A stretch of 5,456 bases of DNA from Tannerella sp. (lineage in GTDB: Bacteria; Bacteroidota; Bacteroidia; Bacteroidales; Tannerellaceae), in the NCBI GenBank assembly GCA_031283915.1, contig JAITAY010000048.1:1-5456 (forward strand), written 5' to 3'. Position 1 is the stretch's first letter; each line of letters starts with the position of its first letter. The position numbers and the translations under genes were made by a program. The notes below the pieces were generated by a model. The model did not search any database. It was not told the origin of the DNA and saw nothing but the letters and a program-made list of their open reading frames with translations. Shown here piece after piece: positions 1 to 5,456 of this stretch.

Positions 1-269
1 GGGAAAATAAAACCGATTCCCGCGAGAATAAAATTATCTCGCGCGAGATAATTTTATTCTCGCGGGAAAATGAAACGGTCTCGCACGAAATGAAATCCAA
101 CTCGCGCGAAAATGAAACGATCTCCCGTGAGACGGAAACGATCTCGCGGGAGATAAAAAAAATCTCGCGGGAAACGGTTTCATTTTCCCGGGAACCGGGC
201 TTCACTTTCTCAAAAAATGGTTTTCATTTCACGGGAGATGATTTTCATCTCGCGGGAAACGGGTTTCCC
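1..269. repeat. Array of about twelve 21-bp tandem units with palindromic CGCG-type cores
   Basis: Twelve cores follow one another at 21-bp spacing, starting near 16, 37, 58, 79, 100, 121, 142, 163, 184, 206, 227 and 248, with one extra base between 184 and 227. The core is close to the palindrome TCTCGCGNGAGA; for example 37-48 is TCTCGCGCGAGA and 142-153 is TCTCGCGGGAGA. The unit near 206 is badly degraded. The first bases of the window are the end of another unit, so the array continues off the left edge. Spacers in the left half read like AAAATGAAACGAT; from about 175 onward they read as its reverse complement (GTTTCATTTT). Because 21 is a multiple of three and the unit has no stop, one frame (3-290) stays open and reads as heptads beginning Ser-Arg-Glu, but this follows automatically from the repeat. 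The function is unknown. It is a minisatellite, a protein-binding array, or the end of a low-complexity gene. Confidence 0.9.
17..68. repeat. Perfect 52-bp palindrome inside the 21-bp array
   Basis: Bases 17-42 are the exact reverse complement of 43-68, with no loop and no mismatch; pairing stops at A16/A69. The centre lies in the CGCG of the unit at 37-48. Two neighbouring array units therefore face each other in opposite orientation around a shared core. A 26-bp-arm palindrome can extrude as a cruciform or form a long hairpin if transcribed. Such perfect symmetry in an otherwise diverged array suggests recent gene conversion or inverted duplication, or selection for the symmetry. No T tract follows it, so it is not an ordinary terminator. 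Confidence 0.93.
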
Positions 270-341
270 CATGCAATTTTTAGAGACTGAAAAACGGAAA
301 ATAAATATACCGCGCCGTGTCATTGTATGAAGAAAGAGGCC

Positions 342-367
342 GTCAGGAGTTGGCTGTCAGGAGTTGG
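342..367. repeat. 14-bp-period direct repeat
   Basis: GTCAGGAGTTGG occurs at 342-353 and again at 356-367, separated by two bases. The second copy overlaps the left foot of the 363-477 inverted repeat. No function can be assigned. Confidence 0.8.
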
Positions 368-477
368 TAGAGGGCGGTTGGCAGGAAAGCGGCGTCTGGA
401 GGGAAAGAAACAGAAGCGAGGGTTTGACCGGACGGCTTCGCTCCCGTCACGGAGCTGCCAGCCGCTATTCTACCGAC
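363..477. repeat. 115-bp imperfect inverted repeat, possible structured RNA or small mobile-element remnant
   Basis: Bases 363-371 (GTTGGTAGA) pair with 469-477 (TCTACCGAC), nine pairs including one G-T wobble. Then 374-384 (GCGGTTGGCAG) pairs with 455-465 (CTGCCAGCCGC), eleven pairs including one wobble. Only a small internal loop (GG opposite TAT) separates the two stems. Within the 70-base interior there are weaker alternatives: GACGG 431-435 with CCGTC 444-448, or CTCC 441-444 with GGAG 451-454. The element is clearly more GC-rich than the AT-rich DNA on its right. It carries no open frame that I recognise. It could be a folded non-coding RNA on either strand, a REP-like element, or the remnant of a miniature inverted-repeat element. 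No clean target-site duplication is visible. Confidence 0.6.
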
Positions 478-484
478 CACCAAT

Positions 485-512
485 CATTCGTCATTAACCA
501 TTCATCATTTTG
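485..512. repeat. Two imperfect 14-bp tandem units
   Basis: CATTCGTCATTAAC (485-498) is followed directly by CATTCATCATTTTG (499-512); both share CATTCRTCATT. The repeat sits just right of the 363-477 inverted repeat, at the change from GC-rich to AT-rich DNA. It looks like a simple intergenic repeat. Confidence 0.6.
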
Positions 513-570
513 AATCAAACCGTACAGGTTTCCGAAGTGATTTTCAAATTGTTTATAAAGGATTGACTTT

Positions 571-601
571 TTTGGCTAAACCACAAGTGACTGTATATAA
601 A
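571..601 (+). promoter_or_regulatory. Weak candidate promoter upstream of dnaA
   Basis: TTTG at 571-574 lies 19 bases before TATATAAA at 594-601. The spacing fits the Bacteroidetes housekeeping promoter (TTTG at -33, TAnnTTTG at -7), but the -7 match is only partial. Read as a classical promoter, TTGGCT (572-577) and TATATA (594-599) are 16 bases apart. If used, transcription would begin near 608 and dnaA would have a leader of about 385 bases. I found no better-matched promoter closer to dnaA. Confidence 0.25.
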
Positions 602-633
602 AATGATATAGGGCTGAAAACTGCCTGATCCGA

Positions 634-695
634 CCCGTTTCCACCGAACTTCCTGTTTAGAACAATTCTATTTAACGGGGAAAAGATTTTTTTTT
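634..695 (+). terminator. Stem plus T9 tract, possible attenuator or terminator in the dnaA leader
   Basis: CCCGTT (634-639) can pair with AACGGG (674-679). The enclosed loop holds a second small perfect hairpin, TAGAA-CAA-TTCTA (658-670). Seven bases after the stem is a run of nine T (687-695). This lies just downstream of the weak promoter at 571-601, so it could end a short RNA or attenuate the leader. The stem is only six pairs and the T tract is not directly attached, so the call is tentative. Confidence 0.25.
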
Positions 696-991
696 CGGGA
701 AATCCCAAGCCATTAATTTGTGGGGATTTTGGGGGATTAACAATAATTTAACAGAGAAAAAACGAGGTTTATCCCAGCCAATAGGGAATGTCGATTTAGG
801 ATTGGTAGCGGGTTTTGCTTCCTTGCTAAAAGGAGTAAAATGAAACGGATACAAACCTGTCATTAATAATCAAAAAAGTATAGAAACCTGCAACTTTCCC
901 GAGCGATCGAAATTTTGTTTCCTGTGAAAAAAAAATCGACCTTTGCAAGGCTATTGTATATACGTAATCATAAAGATGTTTTTTAAAAGAG

Positions 992-2407
992 ATGCAAGCT
1001 AATTATCTGTCATTGTGGAATAAATGTTTAGAGATTATCAAGGATATTCTCCCTGAAGCGGCTTACAGGACGTGGTTTCTTCCTATTGTACCCATATCGT
1101 ACGAAAATAAGAAATTCACGATACAAGTACCAAGCCAGTTTTTTTATGAGTATCTGGAAGAAAAATACGTACATGTGTTGAAGGTGACGCTGTTTCGTAT
1201 TTTTGGAGAAGGAGTTATTTTGAATTACAGGATCGTCATGGAAAAGTCCGGAAAAGACAGCACGATTGACTATCCTGCCACGAACAGCCATGCCGTATTG
1301 AGCACCCCATCGCCGATCGACATCAAAAAGGCGCCGCAGCCCTATACAGGATATGCGTCGCAGGATTTGGACTCGCTGTTGAACCCCAAATACACGATTG
1401 ATAATTTCTTTGAAGGGACGAGCAACAAGCTGGCGCGTAGAGCCGGAGAAACCATTGCTGACAACCCGGGAAGGACGACCTTCAATCCCCTTTTACTGTA
1501 TGGCCATTCCGGTGTCGGCAAAACGCATTTGTGTCACGCGATCGGACTGCGTACACGAGAAATGCATCCGGCGAAAAAGGTTTTGTACGTATCTGCCAGC
1601 GTCTTTCAGACTCAATATACGGATGCGGTGAGAAAAAATACGACCAACGACTTTTTGATGTTCTATCAGAGCCTTGACGTATTGATTCTGGACGACATTC
1701 ATGAACTCGTCGGTAAACAGCATACGCAAAACACCTTTTTCCATATTTTCAATAACCTGCATCAGTTAGGCAAGCAGTTGGTAATGACCTCCGACAAGGC
1801 GCCGGCAGAAATCCGCGGTATGGAAGAACGGTTGATCACGCGCCTGAAATGGGGACTGACCACCGAAATCGCACAGCCTGATAAGGCACTGAGAAAAAAG
1901 ATTCTCCAAAAGAAAATCGAAGCCGAAGGGCTTGTTTTCAAGAGTGATGTATGTGACTACATCGCCGAACACGTCACAGATAATATCCGCGATCTGGAAG
2001 GCACGCTGGTATCTTTGATGGCTCATTCCGTAATTAATAACCGGGAAATAGATATTACACTGACGCGCCAGATAATCAAACAGATCGTATCTGCCAAGCA
2101 GGAAGAATCCCTGTCCATCGAAAAAATCCAGAAGGTGGTCTGCGATTTCTTTCATCTGGAACCGGAATTGATTCATTCTCCCTCCCGAAAACGGGAAATC
2201 GTGCAGGCGCGTCAAATTGTCATGTATTTGGCAATAAAACATATGCATGTGTCGCTTTCGCATATCGGAAGACGCATAGGAGGTAAAAATCATGCAACCG
2301 TATCACACTCCTGTAATGCGGTAAGAGATTTAATCGAAACCGATAAAACGTTTCGTTCCACAATGGAAACCCTCGAAGACACGCTGAAAAAACCAAAACT
2401 GGCATGA
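992..2407 (+). CDS. dnaA: Chromosomal replication initiator protein DnaA
   Basis: DnaA binds DnaA boxes at oriC as an ATP-dependent oligomer, melts the origin and recruits the helicase; it acts in the cytoplasm. The product is 471 residues, normal for the family (E. coli 467). Domain I (about 1-80) starts at once with SLWNKCLEIIKDILP, which supports the ATG at 992. A short proline-containing linker (about 84-130) follows. The AAA+ domain III has Walker A GHSGVGKTH (171-179), Walker B LILDDIHEL (231-239), sensor I around TSD (266-268), arginine finger Arg284 in the box VII block (277-289) and sensor II NIRDLEG with Arg333. Domain IV (about 375-471) is the helix-turn-helix binding domain: Arg399, Arg407, Gln408, His434 and Thr436 are conserved. 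Asn433 replaces the usual Asp and Ala435 the E. coli Thr. No Shine-Dalgarno precedes the start, as is usual in Bacteroidota. The identification is secure. Confidence 0.98.
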   Translation: MQANYLSLWNKCLEIIKDILPEAAYRTWFLPIVPISYENKKFTIQVPSQFFYEYLEEKYVHVLKVTLFRIFGEGVILNYRIVMEKSGKDSTIDYPATNSHAVLSTPSPIDIKKAPQPYTGYASQDLDSLLNPKYTIDNFFEGTSNKLARRAGETIADNPGRTTFNPLLLYGHSGVGKTHLCHAIGLRTREMHPAKKVLYVSASVFQTQYTDAVRKNTTNDFLMFYQSLDVLILDDIHELVGKQHTQNTFFHIFNNLHQLGKQLVMTSDKAPAEIRGMEERLITRLKWGLTTEIAQPDKALRKKILQKKIEAEGLVFKSDVCDYIAEHVTDNIRDLEGTLVSLMAHSVINNREIDITLTRQIIKQIVSAKQEESLSIEKIQKVVCDFFHLEPELIHSPSRKREIVQARQIVMYLAIKHMHVSLSHIGRRIGGKNHATVSHSCNAVRDLIETDKTFRSTMETLEDTLKKPKLA

Positions 2408-2453
2408 GAAACGTTTTTCTGACAGTCAAGATGATTAAAACAGGCGAATTATG

Positions 2454-2478
2454 CCCGTTAGTTGGCCGGGAGTTTTTT
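2454..2478 (+). terminator. Candidate rho-independent terminator after dnaA
   Basis: CCCG (2454-2457) and CGGG (2467-2470) form a short GC stem with a 9-base loop, followed after AG by six T (2473-2478). A flanking weaker stem can form between ATTAAAA (2434-2440) and the T-rich segment ending in TTAAT (to 2481). It lies 47 bases past the dnaA stop, the expected place for the end of the dnaA transcript. The stem is short, so termination may be partial. Confidence 0.4.
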
Positions 2479-2562
2479 AATCGGCATGCATCTCCATTTT
2501 CCAACCTGAAATCCCATTGCCTGACGGCGTGATATTTTTGGAGAATCCTTTGTGTTTGACAA

Positions 2563-2579
2563 AATCATGCGACATGATT
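2563..2579. promoter_or_regulatory. 17-bp palindrome, candidate operator of nrdJ
   Basis: AATCATG-CGA-CATGATT is a perfect 7-bp dyad with a 3-base centre. It ends seven bases before the -7-like element at 2587, so it covers the place where the -33 region would lie. A dimeric regulator bound there would block or recruit polymerase. I do not recognise the site as that of a known factor, and it does not match the NrdR box. Confidence 0.4.
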
Positions 2580-2586
2580 GTTATCA

Positions 2587-2594
2587 TATATTTA
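2587..2594 (+). promoter_or_regulatory. Candidate -7 promoter element of nrdJ
   Basis: TATATTTA matches the Bacteroidetes -7 consensus TAnnTTTG at five of its six fixed positions. No TTTG lies at the ideal 19-21-base spacing; the nearest, at 2555-2558, is 28 bases upstream. The palindrome at 2563-2579 fills the gap, which would fit an activator- or repressor-controlled promoter. Transcription would start near 2601, giving nrdJ a leader of about 110 bases. Confidence 0.4.
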
Positions 2595-2647
2595 CAGAAT
2601 GATTTCGAGCAGTTTTCCAAACAGGACGTATTTTTTTATTGAATCAT

Positions 2648-2686
2648 TTGGACGCGGAGATCAAATACACTAACCTCCGTGTCCGA
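2648..2686 (+). promoter_or_regulatory. Leader hairpin in the nrdJ 5' untranslated region
   Basis: GGACGCGGAG (2650-2659) pairs with CTCCGTGTCC (2675-2684): nine Watson-Crick pairs, one G-U, a 15-base loop, and two further weak pairs outward (2648-2649 with 2685-2686). It is followed not by a T tract but by an A-rich, G-poor stretch (2687-2710) leading straight to the ATG at 2711. It is therefore a leader structure rather than a terminator on this strand. It could stabilise the mRNA, regulate translation or be part of an attenuator. I see no cobalamin-riboswitch B12 box in the leader. Confidence 0.55.
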
Positions 2687-2710
2687 CAAAAAAACAAAAC
2701 AAGAACAAAT

Positions 2711-5239
2711 ATGGATTTAAAAACATACACTTTCGACGAAGCCAACCAGGCTTCACTTGATTATTTTCAGGGCGACGAGTTGGCCGCCAAGGTCTGGGTT
2801 AATAAATATGCGCTGAAAGATGCTTTCGGAAATATTTACGAAAAGACGCCGAAAGACATGCATATGCGTCTGTCGGGCGAAATCGCCCGCATTGAAAAAA
2901 AGTATCCAAATTCTTTGTCGGAAAAAGAGTTGTTCGATTTGTTTGATCATTTCCGGTACATTGTTCCACAAGGTAGCCCCATGACCGGTATCGGAAATAA
3001 ATACCAAATCGCCTCCTTATCGAACTGTTTTGTCATCGGACTGGATGGAGAAGCCGATTCATACGGCGCCGTGATCCGGATTGACGAAGAGCAGGTGCAA
3101 CTGATGAAACGGCGAGGAGGCGTCGGACATGATTTATCTCATATCCGTCCGAAAGGTTCTCCCGTCAAGAACTCGGCGCTGACCTCCACCGGTTTAGTGC
3201 CGTTTATGGAACGATATTCCAATTCTACACGCGAAGTGGCGCAGGATGGACGTCGAGGTGCGCTGATGCTGAGCGTGTCGATTAAACACCCGGATGTGGA
3301 ATCGTTTATTGATGCCAAAATGGCGGAAGGCAAAGTCACAGGCGCCAACGTGTCCGTAAAAATAGACGATGAATTTATGCAGGCGGTGGTGAACAACGTG
3401 CCATACCAGCAGCACTATCCGATTCATTCATCCAATCCGAAGGTCTCCAAAGTCATTGATGCATCCGCCTTATGGAAAAAGATTATCCACAATGCGTGGA
3501 AATCAGCGGAACCGGGTGTACTTTTCTGGGATACCATCCTCCGGGAATCGGTGGCGGATTCGTATGCCGACTTGGGATTCCGTACCGTATCCACCAATCC
3601 ATGCGGTGAGATACCGCTTTGCCCCTACGATAGTTGCCGCCTGCTGGCCATCAACTTATATTCTTATGTCGTTCATCCTTTTACGAAAGACGCTTCTTTT
3701 GATCTGGACCTTTTCAAGAAACATGTAGCATTAGCTCAGCGAATTATGGATGATATTATCGACCTGGAAGCAGAAAAGATCGACAACATTCTGGAAAAAA
3801 TCGACAGTGATCCCGAATCATTGGAAATCAAACGGGCGGAACGGTTCCTGTGGGAAAAAATCCGGAAAAAAACGTTGCAGGGTCGTCGTACAGGCGTAGG
3901 GATTACGGCTGAAGGCGATATGTTGGCGGCGTTGAACCTGCGGTACGGTACAGAAGCTGCGACCGATTTCGCCGAAGAAGTACAACGGACGCTTGCCCTG
4001 GCTGCATACGGAGCGTCCGTTCAGTTGGCCCGAGAACGCGGCGCGTTTGAGATTTATGATGCCAAACGGGAAGAAAACAATCCGTTTATCAACCGCCTGA
4101 GAGCAGAAGATGAAACGTTGTATAAAAATATGGTGAAGTATGGACGTCGAAACATTGCCTGTTTGACCATTGCGCCGACGGGGACGACGAGCCTGATGAC
4201 ACAGACGGCTTCCGGTATCGAACCGGTTTTCCTTCCGGTTTACAGGCGTCGCCGGAAAGTGAATCCGAACGATGCCTCGGTCCGAATCGACTACATTGAT
4301 GAAACGGGAGACGCTTTTGAAGAATACACGGTGTTCCACCATAAGTTTGTAACCTGGATGCAGGCAAACGGTTATCCGATCGACCATCCGTATACGCCGG
4401 AAGAAGTGGATGAACTGGTTAAGAAATCACCCTATTACAAGGCGACCTCTAATGATGTGGACTGGGTGCAGAAAGTAAGGATGCAGGGACGGATTCAAAA
4501 ATGGGTTGACCATTCGATCAGTGTAACAATCAACCTGCCCAACAACGTTTCCGAAAATTTAGTCAACAAACTGTACATTGAAGCCTGGCATTCTGGCTGC
4601 AAAGGCTGCACGGTCTATCGCGAAGGCTCCCGTTCCGGTGTATTGATATCGACGGAGAAAAAAACGCAACCGGTGCATCCCAAACCCGTAATTGTGACTA
4701 TCCGCCCGCGTGAATTGGAGGCGGAAGTGGTTAAATTCCAAAACAACCACGAAAAATGGATTGCCTTCGTCGGATTGCTGAACGGCCGGCCGTATGAAAT
4801 ATTCACCGGACTGGCAGACGATGATGAAGGCATCATGCTGCCTAAAAACGTTACCAGAGGAACCATTATCAAAACCCGCGACGATAACGGGAACAAACAT
4901 TATGATTTTCAGTTTAAAAACAAGCGAGGTTTTAAAATGACCATCGAAGGACTGGACGGCAAGTTTGACCCCGAATACTGGAATTACGCCAAGTTGATTT
5001 CCGGCGTTTTACGCTACGGTATGCCAATTGATCAGGTAATCAAACTCATACAGGGAATGGAACTGAACAATGAATCGATCAATACCTGGAAAAACGGTGT
5101 GGAAAGAGCGTTGCGGAAGTACATGCCGAATGGAGCCACCCTCGCGGGACAAATCTGCCCGAATTGTGGAAACGAGACACTGGTTTCCCAGGAAGGATGC
5201 TTGACCTGTACCGGTTGTGGTGCATCCAAATGTGGATAA
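2711..5239 (+). CDS. nrdJ: Adenosylcobalamin-dependent (class II) ribonucleotide reductase
   Basis: The enzyme reduces ribonucleoside diphosphates to deoxyribonucleotides, using a thiyl radical generated from adenosylcobalamin, with or without oxygen. The product is 842 residues from ATG 2711. The open frame extends back to a TTG at 2639, but those 24 codons cover the leader hairpin and the A-rich leader, so I reject that start. The core has redox Cys106 (SNCFV), the radical-site motif NPCGE with Asn296, Cys298 and Glu300, and partner Cys309 eleven residues on, spaced as in known class II enzymes. The phosphate-binding APTGTTS block is at 488-494. The C-terminal part (about 660-770) resembles the TSCPD domain of class II reductases. 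The Cys-rich tail has Cys816, 819, 830, 833, 836 and 841, expected to re-reduce the active site or bind zinc. There is no N-terminal ATP-cone, so overall activity control by dATP is probably absent. It is complete with no frameshift. Confidence 0.96.
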   Translation: MDLKTYTFDEANQASLDYFQGDELAAKVWVNKYALKDAFGNIYEKTPKDMHMRLSGEIARIEKKYPNSLSEKELFDLFDHFRYIVPQGSPMTGIGNKYQIASLSNCFVIGLDGEADSYGAVIRIDEEQVQLMKRRGGVGHDLSHIRPKGSPVKNSALTSTGLVPFMERYSNSTREVAQDGRRGALMLSVSIKHPDVESFIDAKMAEGKVTGANVSVKIDDEFMQAVVNNVPYQQHYPIHSSNPKVSKVIDASALWKKIIHNAWKSAEPGVLFWDTILRESVADSYADLGFRTVSTNPCGEIPLCPYDSCRLLAINLYSYVVHPFTKDASFDLDLFKKHVALAQRIMDDIIDLEAEKIDNILEKIDSDPESLEIKRAERFLWEKIRKKTLQGRRTGVGITAEGDMLAALNLRYGTEAATDFAEEVQRTLALAAYGASVQLARERGAFEIYDAKREENNPFINRLRAEDETLYKNMVKYGRRNIACLTIAPTGTTSLMTQTASGIEPVFLPVYRRRRKVNPNDASVRIDYIDETGDAFEEYTVFHHKFVTWMQANGYPIDHPYTPEEVDELVKKSPYYKATSNDVDWVQKVRMQGRIQKWVDHSISVTINLPNNVSENLVNKLYIEAWHSGCKGCTVYREGSRSGVLISTEKKTQPVHPKPVIVTIRPRELEAEVVKFQNNHEKWIAFVGLLNGRPYEIFTGLADDDEGIMLPKNVTRGTIIKTRDDNGNKHYDFQFKNKRGFKMTIEGLDGKFDPEYWNYAKLISGVLRYGMPIDQVIKLIQGMELNNESINTWKNGVERALRKYMPNGATLAGQICPNCGNETLVSQEGCLTCTGCGASKCG

Positions 5240-5257
5240 ACGGGTGAAGTCCCCGGA

Positions 5258-5456
5258 ATGAAAGTCACGTTTCACATTGCATATTGGGCTGACGCAGGGA
5301 AGAAACTGTGCATTGCCGGCACAATCGCCGAGCGGGGAGAATGGCCGTTTACCGGTGCACAGGAAATGCATCGCGAAGAAAACGGCCGGTGGAGGCTTCA
5401 GGTAACGATTCCTTCTTCCGTCAGGGCAATAAGTTACCGGTATCTTTTGGTCGATG
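5258..5456 (+). CDS. malQ: 4-alpha-glucanotransferase, N-terminal starch-binding (CBM20) part, cut by window edge
   Basis: Only the first 66 residues are present; the frame is open to the window end. They read as a CBM20 starch-binding domain: a first strand VTFHIAYWA (3-11), LCIAGTIAERGEW (17-29) matching the family pattern of a strand followed by a turn ending in Trp, GRWRLQVTIP (43-52), and YRYLLVD (60-66). In Bacteroidales this domain at the extreme N terminus is typical of GH77 4-alpha-glucanotransferase, which transfers glucan chains in maltodextrin and glycogen metabolism. There is no signal peptide, so it should be cytoplasmic. The start lies 18 bases after nrdJ with no room for a clear promoter, so co-transcription with nrdJ is likely. 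The catalytic domain is outside the window, so another CBM20 enzyme remains possible. Confidence 0.7.
   Translation, partial: MKVTFHIAYWADAGKKLCIAGTIAERGEWPFTGAQEMHREENGRWRLQVTIPSSVRAISYRYLLVD

Larger units (their letters stand above)
270..991. other. Long non-coding region upstream of dnaA, candidate oriC or regulatory region
   Basis: About 720 bases between the 21-bp array and the dnaA start have no frame with family-like composition on either strand. The left part (to about 480) is GC-rich and contains the repeats listed separately. From about 500 the DNA is AT-rich, with tracts at 588-612, 655-760 and 860-990. I found no tRNA or rRNA. No strong DnaA box (TTATCCACA) is present; the best matches are TAAACCACA at 577-585 and the complement of TGTGAAAAA at 923-931, each 7 of 9. 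In many bacteria the region next to dnaA carries the origin. That is possible here, but only position and AT content support it. Confidence 0.4.

Noticed and set aside
225..240. parS-like site (TTTCACGGGAGA against TTTCACGTGAAA)
   Set aside because: Ten of twelve bases of the inner core match but only ten of the sixteen bases of full parS; other units match less well, and the array consensus is CTCGCG-based.
1..269. CRISPR array
   Set aside because: Repeats are 21 bp head-to-tail with no unique spacers of constant length, units are diverged, and no cas genes are present.
3..290. Open frame with Ser-Arg-Glu heptads across the array, with an internal ATG at 90 that would give 66 residues
   Set aside because: The unit is 21 bp and lacks stops, so a frame stays open automatically. 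The opposite strand also reads Ser-Arg-Glu heptads, a one-base insertion near 206 shifts the register without any effect on length, and no start signal or known domain is present. The end of a gene entering from the left cannot be excluded.
672..863. 63-codon minus-strand frame in the non-coding region before dnaA
   Set aside because: It is low-complexity and rich in Phe, Pro and Lys as expected from AT-rich DNA, with no recognisable domain or start signal.
2639..2710. 24-residue N-terminal extension of NrdJ from TTG 2639
   Set aside because: The segment covers a strong leader hairpin and an A-rich leader, encodes a low-complexity Lys/Arg/Asn stretch, and the ATG at 2711 begins the family-like sequence (TYTFDEANQASLDYF).
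2408..2710. Cobalamin riboswitch ahead of nrdJ
   Set aside because: No B12-box sequence and no multi-branched fold were found; the leader after the likely start site is only about 110 bases.
3818..4387. 189-codon open frame on the minus strand inside nrdJ
   Set aside because: It is fully antisense to the conserved nrdJ core, shows no family features, and is a by-product of the codon composition of nrdJ. The same holds for the minus-strand frame at 1766-2293 within dnaA.
5231..5239. Perfect DnaA box (complement TTATCCACA) at the end of nrdJ
   Set aside because: It is formed by the final Cys-Gly-stop codons; TGTGG also arises at 5165 and 5216 from other Cys-Gly codons of the same tail. A single box inside a gene is weak evidence for an origin.

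Overview
The window looks like a chromosomal stretch of a member of the Bacteroidota, probably order Bacteroidales. The protein families support this: DnaA has the Bacteroidales-style Walker B block (LILDDIHEL) and ending, there is a class II (B12-dependent) ribonucleotide reductase of about 840 residues, and the last gene begins like a Bacteroidales 4-alpha-glucanotransferase with a starch-binding domain. The gene starts lack Shine-Dalgarno sequences and have A-rich leaders, which also fits. The exact genus cannot be read from the window.

Layout. Bases 1-269 are an array of about twelve 21-bp units. Each unit is centred on a palindromic core close to TCTCGCGNGAGA, and the array contains a perfect 52-bp palindrome (17-68). 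Bases 270-991 hold no convincing gene. They contain a 14-bp direct repeat, a long imperfect inverted repeat (363-477), a second short tandem repeat (485-512), AT-rich DNA with a possible promoter, and a possible stem plus T9 tract (634-695). Bases 992-2407 are dnaA. A 303-bp gap follows (2408-2710) with a terminator-like stem, a palindrome next to a Bacteroidetes-type -7 element, and a 5' leader hairpin. Bases 2711-5239 are nrdJ, complete. After 18 bases, 5258-5456 begin a 4-alpha-glucanotransferase gene (malQ) cut by the window edge. All genes lie on the + strand.

How they fit together. DnaA starts chromosome replication and NrdJ makes the deoxynucleotides that replication uses, so their adjacency makes sense. 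The gap between them nevertheless looks like a transcription boundary. malQ, for glycogen and maltodextrin metabolism, sits close enough behind nrdJ to share its transcript, although its function is unrelated.

The genes themselves are housekeeping genes and I see no new multi-gene system. The parts most worth a second look are non-coding: the helically phased 21-bp palindromic array and its internal change of orientation, the 363-477 inverted repeat, and the leader hairpin of nrdJ. In addition, DnaA has Asn at position 433, where an Asp that contacts the DnaA box is normally found.
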